Positions 21,547 to 28,057 of a stretch of DNA of 37,884 bases are shown piece after piece (position 1 is the stretch's first letter; each line of letters begins with the position of its first letter). Under the pieces are notes generated by a model that worked only from the letters and a program-made list of their open reading frames with translations, had not been told where the DNA came from and did no database searches. The position numbers were made by a program, and so were the translations under genes. The stretch is from a virus: IMG/VR virus record IMGVR_UViG_3300022690_000489, positions 1 to 37,884 of that record. The stretch is one strand, 5' to 3'.

Positions 21547-21913
21547 ATATGCGATTCTCATTTATTTTTGTCATAAACAAATACATTTGATCCGGATCAT
21601 CTTTTGATTGGCCCAAAAGAAACTTGGCTTTCTTTTCACAGTATTCGAACCCTAATTTTAATCTTGAATATATGGCAAGCCTTAAATTGATTTGTTTTCG
21701 TGCGTTCGAAATGGTCGAATGATCACGACCACTAAAGAATAATCCTATTGTTTCAAGTGTGTATTCTTCCAATAAAGTCATAATTAAAATGGCAATAAAT
21801 CGGGCGTCCACAATTTCACGCTTTCGCGAGTGGCCCCTTATCACTTCTTTTGAAATTTTAAAGTGATTAGAACAAACTCCCACCACCATATTAAAAAAAT
21901 TATCTTTGCTCAT
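21524..21913 (-). CDS. Stand-alone DnaA domain IV-like DNA-binding protein
   Basis: 129 aa. GRDHSTISNARKQI at residues 62-75 closely matches the DnaA signature GRDHTTVxHAxxKI in the basic helix-turn-helix that reads DnaA boxes; the preceding SRKREIVDARFIAILIMTLLEEYTLETIGLFF (residues 29-60) matches the upstream part of domain IV (R...V..RqiaMyL...). No AAA+ ATPase domain is present. It probably binds DNA in replication control or competes with host DnaA for its boxes. It lies just downstream of the replication genes and ends in linker copy 4. Confidence 0.8.
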   Translation of the reverse strand: MSKDNFFNMVVGVCSNHFKISKEVIRGHSRKREIVDARFIAILIMTLLEEYTLETIGLFFSGRDHSTISNARKQINLRLAIYSRLKLGFEYCEKKAKFLLGQSKDDPDQMYLFMTKINENRILNTIKTK

Positions 21914-21994
21914 TTCTTTCGGTTTAAGAGGTTTAAATTATTTTATATATCTATGTATCATTTTAATTAGATCGTTTCACCACGGCCGCACAAA

Positions 21995-22594
21995 CTATGT
22001 CCACTGCGATTTATCCACCTTTGATAGATATTTGTCACGCTCTTTTTTATATTTATCTTCATCATCCTTTGGGTTTTCTATTTTCGACCCAACCATTTTT
22101 TTGAACCCTGGCATTTCCAAAACTGATATGTTTCTTTCTGCTTCTTTCTTTTTTCTTTCGTCCCGACTTAGTTCCCACGATAAAATTAATTCTCCTGACA
22201 TTTCAAATTGTCTTATCCAATCGAACAAAACGGCCGCGTCTAAACGGTCAAGTATTTTTCCATAATGACACATTACACCCCGGTTTAAAATGTATTGGAA
22301 TTCTTCAAATTTTAGGTAGTACTTTTCGCTGATTAACTTTTGACAAAAAGCCACAACGCCGGGTTCATCCATTCGCCTTTTAACATTTACCATGCTGTAA
22401 AGTTTTTCAATTTCTACACTCATCATTAAAAGCAATTCATCTGGGGCAATCCTTTTTAGTTTGCTAAGTTGGTTGCCGTGTTTATTTATTTCAGTTATGT
22501 CAGTGCCAGTGAATAATTCAATTCCCTTGCTCTGAAATAATGTCAATATATTTTTGGACCGTTTCGGCGTTGTTACCTCTTCCGTTTTCTTCAT
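21995..22594 (-). CDS. Replication-associated protein, 199 aa
   Basis: Helical, highly charged protein overlapping the end of the initiator-like gene by 77 nt. Contains VVAFCQKLISEKYYLKFEEFQYILNRG (residues about 84-110) followed by a helical DRLDAAVLFDWIRQF and a long Lys/Glu C-terminal helix (ELSRDERKKKEAERN). I recall similar proteins in Bacteroidota phage replication modules beside initiator genes, perhaps as helicase loader-like partners, but no motif proves this. Confidence 0.55.
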   Translation of the reverse strand: MKKTEEVTTPKRSKNILTLFQSKGIELFTGTDITEINKHGNQLSKLKRIAPDELLLMMSVEIEKLYSMVNVKRRMDEPGVVAFCQKLISEKYYLKFEEFQYILNRGVMCHYGKILDRLDAAVLFDWIRQFEMSGELILSWELSRDERKKKEAERNISVLEMPGFKKMVGSKIENPKDDEDKYKKERDKYLSKVDKSQWT

Positions 22595-23207
22595 TTGTTA
22601 AAATTTCGTTTTCCCAATGTTGTTGGTTTAGATATGTTTCTGGGTTTTTTCTGAATTGTTTGTCCGGGGTTGATTTTACATACTTCTCAACATGGTGCAT
22701 AATAAATTCTTTACCAAGTTGGCCCAGCTTATTCCATTTTTTTAAACACTTTCTTTTATCACCGGACTTCTTATCGTAAAGAATCCAAAAATCTTCAAAG
22801 GTTGGCCAAACTTCTATTTCATTTTCACTTTCTTTTTCATTTAAATCTTCATTTATATTTTCATCTTCCATATGAGCTATCATATGACCTCTTGATTTTT
22901 TCTTTTTATTAAATTGATTTATACCTAATTTATTATTCTTACGGCTTTCTGAATAGGATTTTCGTTTGTTCTGCTCATCTTCCAATCGCTTGTTGTAGTA
23001 TAGACCTTTCGAATCTTTTAAAAATTTGTCCTGAATGTTGACCCAAAGTTGACCTATGCTTTGACCTATCATATGTTTGGTCATATGACCTCGATTAAAT
23101 TGAAGCATAAGTAATTCAATATAAGCGCCTTTTTCCTCAAAAGTCATTCCCATTGTACCGCCTATGTAGTCGTTCGGATAAAATAAAAAAGCGGGGTCTT
23201 TTGCCAT
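22518..23207 (-). CDS. Replication initiator-like protein (DUF1376-like N-terminus)
   Basis: 229 aa. The N-terminus MAKDPAFLFYPNDYIGGTMG (residues 1-20), then MTFEEKGAYIELLMLQFNRGHMTKH, is the winged-helix domain of phage replication organisers of the YdaU/DUF1376 kind. The middle is Lys/Asn/Glu-rich (linker) and the C-terminal part contains FEDFWILYDKKSGDKRKCLKKW (residues about 137-158), typical for these proteins. It would bind the origin and recruit the host replisome. Its ATG is 4 nt after a terminator-like hairpin and T tract, suggesting control by attenuation or antitermination. Confidence 0.75.
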   Translation of the reverse strand: MAKDPAFLFYPNDYIGGTMGMTFEEKGAYIELLMLQFNRGHMTKHMIGQSIGQLWVNIQDKFLKDSKGLYYNKRLEDEQNKRKSYSESRKNNKLGINQFNKKKKSRGHMIAHMEDENINEDLNEKESENEIEVWPTFEDFWILYDKKSGDKRKCLKKWNKLGQLGKEFIMHHVEKYVKSTPDKQFRKNPETYLNQQHWENEILTNEENGRGNNAETVQKYIDIISEQGN

Positions 23208-23210
23208 AAT

Positions 23211-23256
23211 AAAAAAGGCTCGGCCTCCAGGTCTAGGGAACCTTCGGGCAAAGCCT
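23211..23256 (-). terminator. Terminator-like hairpin in front of the replication gene
   Basis: Three co-axial stems: AGGCT/AGCCT (23216-23220 with 23252-23256), GCC/GGC (23223-23225 with 23247-23249) and AGGT/ACCT (23229-23232 with 23240-23243). Minus-strand reading ends in TTTTTT (23216-23211) then ATTATG, so the T tract sits immediately before the initiator-like gene. Also T-flanked on the plus strand. Acts as a terminator or attenuator (inference). Confidence 0.6.
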
Positions 23257-23263
23257 AAATTTT

Positions 23264-23320
23264 TTAGTTAGAATTACTGAAATCCCTAGTCAGCTTTTTA
23301 ACCTTATGCAATTTAATCAT
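23264..23320 (-). CDS. Possible 18-aa leader peptide
   Basis: ATG at 23320 overlaps the stop of the 68-aa gene (ATGA); TAA at 23264 is 8 nt before the hairpin. The peptide MIKLHKVKKLTRDFSNSN is short and Lys-rich. Its position just before a terminator-like hairpin is what a translated attenuator leader would look like. Confidence 0.3.
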   Translation of the reverse strand: MIKLHKVKKLTRDFSNSN

Positions 23321-23523
23321 TTTGCTTTCATTAATTCAAATATTGCTGAATGTTTTCGGTTGATTCTTAATGAATCTTGCCAAGTATTTGGACATTCTTG
23401 CATAAGACTAAAGGCGATTTTAATAGCCTCGCGATTGAGTTCCGAATAGGTCAACGATTTCAATTCTTCTTTGTACGCGTCTATTTCTTTGCGCTTCTTA
23501 GACTTTCTTTCTTTTGGTTTCAT
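23317..23523 (-). CDS. Hypothetical 68-aa early protein
   Basis: Start taken at the ATG at 23523 (MKPKERKSKKRKEIDAYKEE); a longer frame reaches 23562 but runs through the small membrane peptide gene. Basic N-terminus, then a helical domain with LNREAIKIAFSLMQECPNTW (residues about 29-48). No family recognised; probably DNA- or RNA-associated given its charge. Confidence 0.55.
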   Translation of the reverse strand: MKPKERKSKKRKEIDAYKEELKSLTYSELNREAIKIAFSLMQECPNTWQDSLRINRKHSAIFELMKAK

Positions 23524-23599
23524 TTCTTTTGTTTCTATAATACTGAATTGCCACCGGCACAACCAGCGCCAACAACGGGATGAATAATAGTTTTTTCAT
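23498..23599 (-). CDS. Small membrane or exported peptide, 33 aa
   Basis: ATG at 23599 overlaps the stop of the 126-aa gene (ATGA). MKKLLFIPLLALVVPVAIQY is a hydrophobic segment with a Lys-rich start, followed by a very basic tail (RNKRNETKRKK). One membrane span with a positive cytoplasmic end is likely. Function unknown. Confidence 0.5.
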   Translation of the reverse strand: MKKLLFIPLLALVVPVAIQYYRNKRNETKRKKV

Positions 23600-23976
23600 T
23601 TGATTATTAGCTCTTTTCCGGTTAATGCAAAGTATAGGTTTTGTAAGGAGTGGACGTAATCCCTTACTAATGTTACTGGCTGGCTTCCGTATCCTGTTTT
23701 AATAGAAAACCACCAATGAGGTTCTTTGTCAAGTGTTCCTGAAAATCCATTCATAGTAATAGATAATCTATATTCACCGCAATCAATCTGCCAATTAACA
23801 TCAATTTCATGTTCTTTCCCAAACCCAAACTTAACCAGCCATTCTTCGGTTAGTGGGATGGGATGAGGTCCAATATTCCCCCCATCTAATAATGATATTG
23901 TAATTGCTTTCGCCTGATATTGTTCTTTATTGTCATCTAATACCCAATTCCCGATTCTTAATTCTTTTGCTTCCAT
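23596..23976 (-). CDS. Conserved Bacteroidota phage protein (ELRIGNWV family), 126 aa
   Basis: Start at the ATG at 23976: MEAKELRIGNWVLDD, followed by PIPLTEEWLVKFGFG (residues about 39-53) and the C-terminal YVHSLQNLYFALTGKEL (about 106-122). These three blocks define a very common small protein of Bacteroidota phages and mobile elements with unknown function. An upstream extension of 17 residues in the same frame is Arg-rich and unlike the family, so it is not included. Supports host assignment. Confidence 0.85.
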   Translation of the reverse strand: MEAKELRIGNWVLDDNKEQYQAKAITISLLDGGNIGPHPIPLTEEWLVKFGFGKEHEIDVNWQIDCGEYRLSITMNGFSGTLDKEPHWWFSIKTGYGSQPVTLVRDYVHSLQNLYFALTGKELIIK

Positions 23977-24038
23977 AGTTCTTTTTTTAAAATAGGGGCG
24001 ACGAGTATTCCAGCGCACGCCGCCCACTAAACTAACAA

Positions 24039-24236
24039 CTAACTTTTCTTAATTTCATAATATGCAAAACGCTTTGTATCATGTTGCATCATCGTTGTTT
24101 TAATACTCATTCCTTCGTTTCTAAGCTCGTTAATCCTTGCGGCTAACCGGAAACATCCAAAAGTTTTTAATGCGAACAGGGGCGATATGCCGCGCCCCGA
24201 TAACAGCCTGGATTTGATTTGATTTTTTTCGCTCAT
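24039..24236 (-). CDS. Winged-helix DNA-binding protein
   Basis: 65 aa. LLSGRGISPLFALKTFGCFRL (residues about 11-31) and AARINELRNEGMSIKTTMM form the HTH of a small winged-helix family widely seen in phages ('l..G..ItplqAl..fG..RLaarI..LR..G..I.T'), and FAYYEIKKS is the wing strand. Its ATG overlaps the 68-aa gene stop by 4 nt. Possible early transcription or replication regulator. Confidence 0.75.
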   Translation of the reverse strand: MSEKNQIKSRLLSGRGISPLFALKTFGCFRLAARINELRNEGMSIKTTMMQHDTKRFAYYEIKKS

Positions 24237-24439
24237 AATATCAGCTTTTCAGGTTTGCCCGTTTTATTATTCCATAAATCAAATGTGATCGCGATTTGTA
24301 TGCCATCGTCACGGTTATAAAAAATCCGGTTCTCGTCGTAATCAATATTTTTAACGCCTTGCTTTACAAGGTCGCGGGTAATCGCCGGGGCGACCGCTTG
24401 CAATTCAAGATATTGGATTGAGTCTTTAAGTTTACCCAT
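24233..24439 (-). CDS. Hypothetical 68-aa protein next to RecT
   Basis: Compact alpha/beta protein (MGKLKDSIQYLELQAVAPAI, then GVKNIDYDENRIFYNRDDGI) overlapping the annealing protein gene by 8 nt. Not recognised; might act with RecT, but no motif supports this. Confidence 0.6.
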   Translation of the reverse strand: MGKLKDSIQYLELQAVAPAITRDLVKQGVKNIDYDENRIFYNRDDGIQIAITFDLWNNKTGKPEKLIL

Positions 24440-25409
24440 CTTCCATTGCTTTTTTGTGGGTCAAATTTTTAATCTCTGTTTCATTGCCCGGAAAAGATTC
24501 AACGCCAACTATCGGTTGATTATCTAGTAAATATTTAATCACATTCGACGCCTGATAAGCATAATCTAATGATACAATTTCAGATTGGATTTTTGATTTT
24601 TCGTCTTCGCTCAATATTGATGATATTATAAGCGCTTCAATATACTCTATTTGGTTATGACTCGTTGCTTCAGTTGACCCGCCGGCTATATTTGAAAGCT
24701 CTATAGCTTTTTCGAAGCGCTCACCCTCAATTGTTTCTTGTGCTGTTTTGGGCAAGTGCTTTGAGTGTCGCCTTAAAACTGTCTTTCTAGTCATTTCACC
24801 CTCATCAGTAAGCCAAGGACATGATTTTGTTTTATCTTTTTTATATGCTTTCCACGCGTCGGACCGCTCGCGTATTTCTTCTACGTCTTTCCATGACATT
24901 AATTCAGGATGAAAAGAATTATCATGTAAAATGGCTAATGAGTAAACGCCCTTGATTTCACCCTTCTCGTTTCCAGTTATAATGTATGGTATATGCTTGA
25001 TAATTTTCCGGTCGGTTGCAAGATCGATTTCTATTTCATCGCCTTGATAAATCAGTTGACATTGAATAGACTTAATCGAACCTGAATCGGTCAGTAATTT
25101 TATCAGTCCAATGTATGAGGGGTCTAAAATACATTCCCACTCTTTAAGAGCCTTGTTATATCTAGGAATAAGATAGCATAGTTTCAGAACTGGGTTTAAT
25201 GATAATCCGATTTGGGCAACATTTAAAACGGCTTTTAATATTGATGCTTTATTTGCTGTCTGTAGGAATTCGTTTTTCTCAAGTATCTGCATTGCAAAAG
25301 ACGCCTCTCTTTTAAATGCCGCCTCATCAAAATCACCCCTATCAATAAATTCCGCTCGGATAGGTGCGTAAAATTTTTCGCTTAATGGTGTTAGTTCTTT
25401 TGTGCTCAT
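24432..25409 (-). CDS. recT: RecT-family single-strand annealing protein
   Basis: 325 aa. AFKREASFAMQILEKNEFLQ (residues about 29-48), SILKAVLNVAQIGLSLNPVLKLCYLIPR (about 55-82) and ECILDPSYIGLIKLLTDSGSIKSI (about 93-115) are the conserved RecT core ('a.... a...gl.pnp..g..yliPy...... ...q.gYkGli.La'). It anneals complementary ssDNA in phage recombination. I see no adjacent RecE/lambda-type exonuclease; a partner may be one of the unknown genes upstream. It shares a base with the stop of the 137-aa gene. Confidence 0.9.
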   Translation of the reverse strand: MSTKELTPLSEKFYAPIRAEFIDRGDFDEAAFKREASFAMQILEKNEFLQTANKASILKAVLNVAQIGLSLNPVLKLCYLIPRYNKALKEWECILDPSYIGLIKLLTDSGSIKSIQCQLIYQGDEIEIDLATDRKIIKHIPYIITGNEKGEIKGVYSLAILHDNSFHPELMSWKDVEEIRERSDAWKAYKKDKTKSCPWLTDEGEMTRKTVLRRHSKHLPKTAQETIEGERFEKAIELSNIAGGSTEATSHNQIEYIEALIISSILSEDEKSKIQSEIVSLDYAYQASNVIKYLLDNQPIVGVESFPGNETEIKNLTHKKAMEDG

Positions 25410-25822
25410 TATTCAAATACGTTTATGTAAAATTCAATTACGTTTGGGTTGGGAGTTGGCCTTGTTCTTATAAAGTCTAATTTTACTAACTGTTCGGCCA
25501 ATGCTCTTGCCGCTTCGTTTTTCATAGTGTGTGCGGGAATGCCTTCGTAAAACACTGACCAAGGATTTACTATTTTAGATATTTCAGTAACCGTTGTCTT
25601 ATGGTCAATACCCCGTATGTGCTGACCATATAATCTAACCGTTCTCAATCCAGTATGATTACAAAGACCCTTCATTTCTGCATCGAAAACCAAGAAATCC
25701 AGCTTTTCAGTACATGACTTTTTGAAGTCCATTATTTCAGATACAATCTCTTTTTTATTCCTGAATAAGAACTTGTTATAATTAAAAATTATATCCCAAA
25801 TTAATTTAAATTTATCATTCAT
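25409..25822 (-). CDS. Hypothetical early protein, 137 aa
   Basis: MNDKFKLIWDIIFNYNKFLF begins a basic helical region; later GIPAHTMKNEAARALAEQLV (residues about 93-113) and a C-terminal beta strand. Two Cys lie far apart. Position immediately before recT suggests a recombination role but nothing diagnostic is visible. Its start ATG overlaps (ATGA) the stop of a remnant reading frame that resembles the end of the 111-aa gene at 26266. Confidence 0.55.
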   Translation of the reverse strand: MNDKFKLIWDIIFNYNKFLFRNKKEIVSEIMDFKKSCTEKLDFLVFDAEMKGLCNHTGLRTVRLYGQHIRGIDHKTTVTEISKIVNPWSVFYEGIPAHTMKNEAARALAEQLVKLDFIRTRPTPNPNVIEFYINVFE

Positions 25823-25863
25823 TGTTCTTTATTCATAGATGAAATATTACTCCTGATTGATCC
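25819..25863 (-). pseudogene. Remnant C-terminal tail (GSIRSNISSMNKEQ) of a 26266-type gene
   Basis: In frame from 25863 to the TGA at 25819, the DNA codes GSIRSNISSMNKEQ, almost the same as the C-terminus GSIRSNISTANKEN of the 111-aa protein encoded at 26266-26601. No start or upstream body remains; it follows directly on the stop of the 128-aa gene. It looks like a leftover end of a duplicated or interrupted gene. Confidence 0.6.
25843..25863 (-). repeat. 21-bp direct repeat, copy A
   Basis: GGATCAATCAGGAGTAATATT on the minus strand, identical to 26290-26310. After a 9-nt divergent stretch the two copies again share AATAAAGAA. The copies bracket the 128-aa gene. Confidence 0.9.
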
Positions 25864-26249
25864 TATACACTAGCCATTTGTTTCAATTTCATGAATGCCA
25901 CATTCATTTTAATTGATTCACCGTGTTCATTTGTATAATCAACAAATTCAAGTTGATTAATTATTTTTTGAAGAGTATCATATTTATCCATCGCAATTTC
26001 GGTTTGACTTTTGGGTTTTACTATTGGCTTGGCTTCTGCAAGAAAAAATAGTTTCCCCCTGCTACTTCCTTCAACTGTCATTTGCTCAAATCCATATTTA
26101 TCGGATAGCCCCTTCCAGTATTCATTGATGCGTTTCTGTAAATCCATTCCCGTAGTTACATTCCCGATTTTCATTACTGGCATTCTATTTTTATTAATGG
26201 CAATAATATCCTGCATTTCTTCTGATGTCATTTGAAATTCTTGTTTCAT
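25863..26249 (-). CDS. Hypothetical early protein, 128 aa, bracketed by repeats
   Basis: Helical protein with MTSEEMQDIIAINKNRMPVM at residues 7-26, a central DLQKRINEYWKGLSDKYGFEQMTVEG and RGKLFFLAEAKP at about 64-75. Possibly a DNA-metabolism accessory in the recT operon; I cannot name a family. Its 3' end meets the remnant tail, and the upstream gene's real end contains the matching repeat, so the gene looks like a cassette inserted into, or duplicated beside, the 111-aa gene. Confidence 0.6.
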   Translation of the reverse strand: MKQEFQMTSEEMQDIIAINKNRMPVMKIGNVTTGMDLQKRINEYWKGLSDKYGFEQMTVEGSSRGKLFFLAEAKPIVKPKSQTEIAMDKYDTLQKIINQLEFVDYTNEHGESIKMNVAFMKLKQMASV

Positions 26250-26265
26250 TATTTAATTATTTAGT

Positions 26266-26601
26266 TTAGTTTTCTTTATTGGCAGTACTAATATTACTCC
26301 TGATTGATCCGACAATTTGGTAACCGGCTTCCATAATCCGGCGTAACATATATAGCTCGGGTACATCGTGGTCCGCCTCAATGATTGCGCGGTTCACGGC
26401 GCCTTCGTAATTAAATACAATCTCGTTGTGCTTTTCGTGAGCGTTGGCCCGCTCGTGTTCTAATTGACTAAGCACAATCACAAATTTTTGAAGTAGGTTA
26501 TTGAGTTCTGGAAGTCTGTTCCACTTCATAGAATCATATTTTTGTGCTAACTCGTCGTAAACGGCAAGCCATTTTATAACATCCTTGTCGGTTGTTTTCA
26601 T
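26266..26601 (-). CDS. Conserved early phage protein, 111 aa
   Basis: Helical protein with LEHERANAHEKHNEIVFNYE (residues about 47-66) then GAVNRAIIEADHDVPELYML and an 'aiRtNIS'-like end (GSIRSNIS). I recall similar proteins from Bacteroidota phages, function unknown. The end is copied at 25819-25863. Confidence 0.6.
   Translation of the reverse strand: MKTTDKDVIKWLAVYDELAQKYDSMKWNRLPELNNLLQKFVIVLSQLEHERANAHEKHNEIVFNYEGAVNRAIIEADHDVPELYMLRRIMEAGYQIVGSIRSNISTANKEN
26290..26310 (-). repeat. 21-bp direct repeat, copy B
   Basis: Identical to 25843-25863; here it lies inside the coding 3' end of the 111-aa gene (GSIRSNI codons). Confidence 0.9.
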
Positions 26602-26819
26602 TCTGAAATCCGTTTAAAGGCATCAAATACAAGTGAGCTACTAATATGAGAATTTAAAACATAAGTGCAGAATTCACATCCGATAAGAAACGATAATTGA
26701 TGAACATACTGCACTTCTTTGAATTCCTTTCTTATTCCGGCAACAGTTGCTGGGCAAATTTTATTCGCGGCAATCAATTGCTTCTTAGCTTTGTTGGTTA
26801 GTCTTTGGTTTAGTGTCAT
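26598..26819 (-). CDS. Hypothetical early protein, 73 aa
   Basis: Basic N-terminus (MTLNQRLTNKAKKQLIAANK), then a helical core with three Cys (C22, C49, C52 approximately). ATGA overlaps on both sides place it firmly in the early operon. Function not recognised. Confidence 0.55.
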   Translation of the reverse strand: MTLNQRLTNKAKKQLIAANKICPATVAGIRKEFKEVQYVHQLSFLIGCEFCTYVLNSHISSSLVFDAFKRISE

Positions 26820-27109
26820 GACTGTACAAGTTTAACCGCTTCTTTATGTCCAATTTCTGCTTCCTCCCATGTAGAATATCTCCATTGATCTTCATCATGT
26901 TCACCACCAAATATCATAGTTTCAAATAATAATATATCTCCACCCCAATTATGATTCAGACCTAAAAATACAGTTGATACCCTAACGTCGCCAAATTTAT
27001 CATAGCCAACGTGTCTATTTTTATCGTTTTTTTGAAACCATTTGCCCCACTCTATTACATCATTGCATTTTTTTGTTTCGTGTCCGTCTAAAATATAATA
27101 ATCACTCAT
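26816..27109 (-). CDS. Conserved phage protein, 97 aa
   Basis: YYILDGHETKKCNDVIEWGKW (residues about 4-24), RVSTVFLGLNHNWGG (about 43-57), LLFETMIFGG and YSTWEEAEIGHKEAV form a pattern found in many phage early genes ('VSTvwLGldh.fg... LfETmvf....  ysT..eA..gH'). The role is unknown. Joined to neighbours by ATGA overlaps at both ends. Confidence 0.7.
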   Translation of the reverse strand: MSDYYILDGHETKKCNDVIEWGKWFQKNDKNRHVGYDKFGDVRVSTVFLGLNHNWGGDILLFETMIFGGEHDEDQWRYSTWEEAEIGHKEAVKLVQS

Positions 27110-27444
27110 ATCAAACTGGTTTTAAAATCTTCTAGTTGTGCCCTTTCGAGTAAGCCCTTAATCATTTGCGCCGAAAGGTCCGAAGCGTGTAAAACCGGCC
27201 TTTCTATTTCAGAATGACTCACGATAATATCAGTTATCCTATCACCTAAATCGATAGGGTCGCCAAGGCCCGTGCAAACCTCGGCCTTGGTTTCAAAATC
27301 AATTATAATGTGAGGGCTAACAAGCTCGAACATAGAAACGACACTACAAAAAGGGTCAGTGTATTTGTTTTGTAGTTGTGCAAACTCGTTTTTAAGAGTA
27401 ACTAGAATTACTGATTTGATTAGTTGTTTAGTTAAGGGTTTCAT
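27106..27444 (-). CDS. Hypothetical early protein, 112 aa
   Basis: Mixed alpha/beta protein beginning MKPLTKQLIKSVILVTLKNE. Linked to the genes on both sides by ATGA overlaps. No diagnostic motif. Confidence 0.55.
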   Translation of the reverse strand: MKPLTKQLIKSVILVTLKNEFAQLQNKYTDPFCSVVSMFELVSPHIIIDFETKAEVCTGLGDPIDLGDRITDIIVSHSEIERPVLHASDLSAQMIKGLLERAQLEDFKTSLI

Positions 27445-27776
27445 TCCGTTGCTTTTTTGATTGCTTCTCTTGAGTTTCTGATTTGCTGCAAAACCAATTC
27501 CCTTATTCTAGCGGGCATCTTTACCTCGTTGCTCATTAATTCAGAATACAACTCTTCAAAATTACAAGCCTCTAATAATTCTGGCGCTGCTGCGATTAGT
27601 TTAGCGTTGGCTTCTATATTACTATCTTCATATTCTCCATCTGTTTTCGGTAAAACAGTGTTGACTATCGCCTCCCAATAAGTTCCAGATAAGCTAATAT
27701 TTTCTTCTTTAATTCCAACGCCAGTAGCTATTCCGGAAACATAAATAACTTCCCATTTTCCTTTTGTGTGTTTCAT
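27441..27776 (-). CDS. Conserved phage protein (ANAKLIAAAPELLEA family), first leftward gene
   Basis: 111 aa. MKHTKGKWEV at the start and IEANAKLIAAAPELLEACNF around residues 54-73 are the hallmarks of a small protein found in many phages and prophages ('MKHTpGpWkv ... ANArLIAaAPeLLeaL'), function unknown. It is the first gene of the leftward operon; upstream lies the divergent control region with an inverted repeat over the likely promoter. Confidence 0.8.
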   Translation of the reverse strand: MKHTKGKWEVIYVSGIATGVGIKEENISLSGTYWEAIVNTVLPKTDGEYEDSNIEANAKLIAAAPELLEACNFEELYSELMSNEVKMPARIRELVLQQIRNSREAIKKATE

Positions 27777-27815
27777 CTTGTTAGTTGTTTAGTTGAATGC
27801 AATATAATACATTAT

Positions 27816-27829
27816 ACTATAAATATAGT
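27816..27829. promoter_or_regulatory. Operator candidate 1 (inverted repeat over leftward promoter)
   Basis: ACTATA-AA-TATAGT on the plus strand (7-bp arms if the outer T/A at 27815 and 27830 are counted). On the minus strand it reads ACTATATTTATAGT and contains TATATTTA, a near match to the -7 element for the leftward operon. Shares 12 of 14 bases with operator candidate 2 read in the other direction. Confidence 0.55.
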
Positions 27830-27863
27830 AAAAGGTTACAATTTTTTTAGTAAAGTTTAAAGA

Positions 27864-27877
27864 ACTACATTTGTAGT
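27864..27877. promoter_or_regulatory. Operator candidate 2 (inverted repeat over rightward promoter)
   Basis: ACTACA-TT-TGTAGT, a 6-bp inverted repeat with 2-bp spacer. It contains TACATTTG (27866-27873), an exact TAnnTTTG -7 element, and ends one base before the ATG at 27878, implying a leaderless transcript. No clear -33 TTTG is visible. Shared consensus with candidate 1 is ACTAYATTTRTAGT. Confidence 0.6.
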
Positions 27878-28057
27878 ATGTCAGATAATCAAAATGAATT
27901 AAGAAACCTGGTCAAAAAAAGGTTTGGTATCAAACAGAAGCAAGCGTGCGTGGAAATCCCTATTGAGAAAGTTTATTTTAACAAGTGGCTTAACAATAAA
28001 CTGAATTTGGGAGAAAGGAAAATCCAAGATATAAAGCAATGGTTAAATGATGAATGA
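27878..28057 (+). CDS. Small helix-turn-helix regulator, 59 aa
   Basis: Begins MSDNQNELRNLVKKRFGIKQ; the segment KRFGIKQKQACVEIPIEKVY then FNKWLNNKLNLGERKIQDIK fits a minimal XRE/Cro-type HTH (helix 2 'KQKQACVEI', recognition helix near 'EKVYFNKWL'). It is the first gene to the right of the divergent control region and may bind the two inverted repeats there. Its stop overlaps the HNH gene start. The assignment is from pattern only. Confidence 0.6.
   Translation: MSDNQNELRNLVKKRFGIKQKQACVEIPIEKVYFNKWLNNKLNLGERKIQDIKQWLNDE

Noticed and set aside
22011-22019. TTATCCACC, close to a DnaA box, also near 19375
   Set aside because: Both lie in coding sequence and encode the residues KVDK in unrelated genes; one mismatch to the consensus and no cluster, so chance is likely.
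26816-27109. Anti-defence role for the conserved 97-aa early protein
   Set aside because: Only its phage-wide distribution and early position suggest it; no sequence feature supports such a role.
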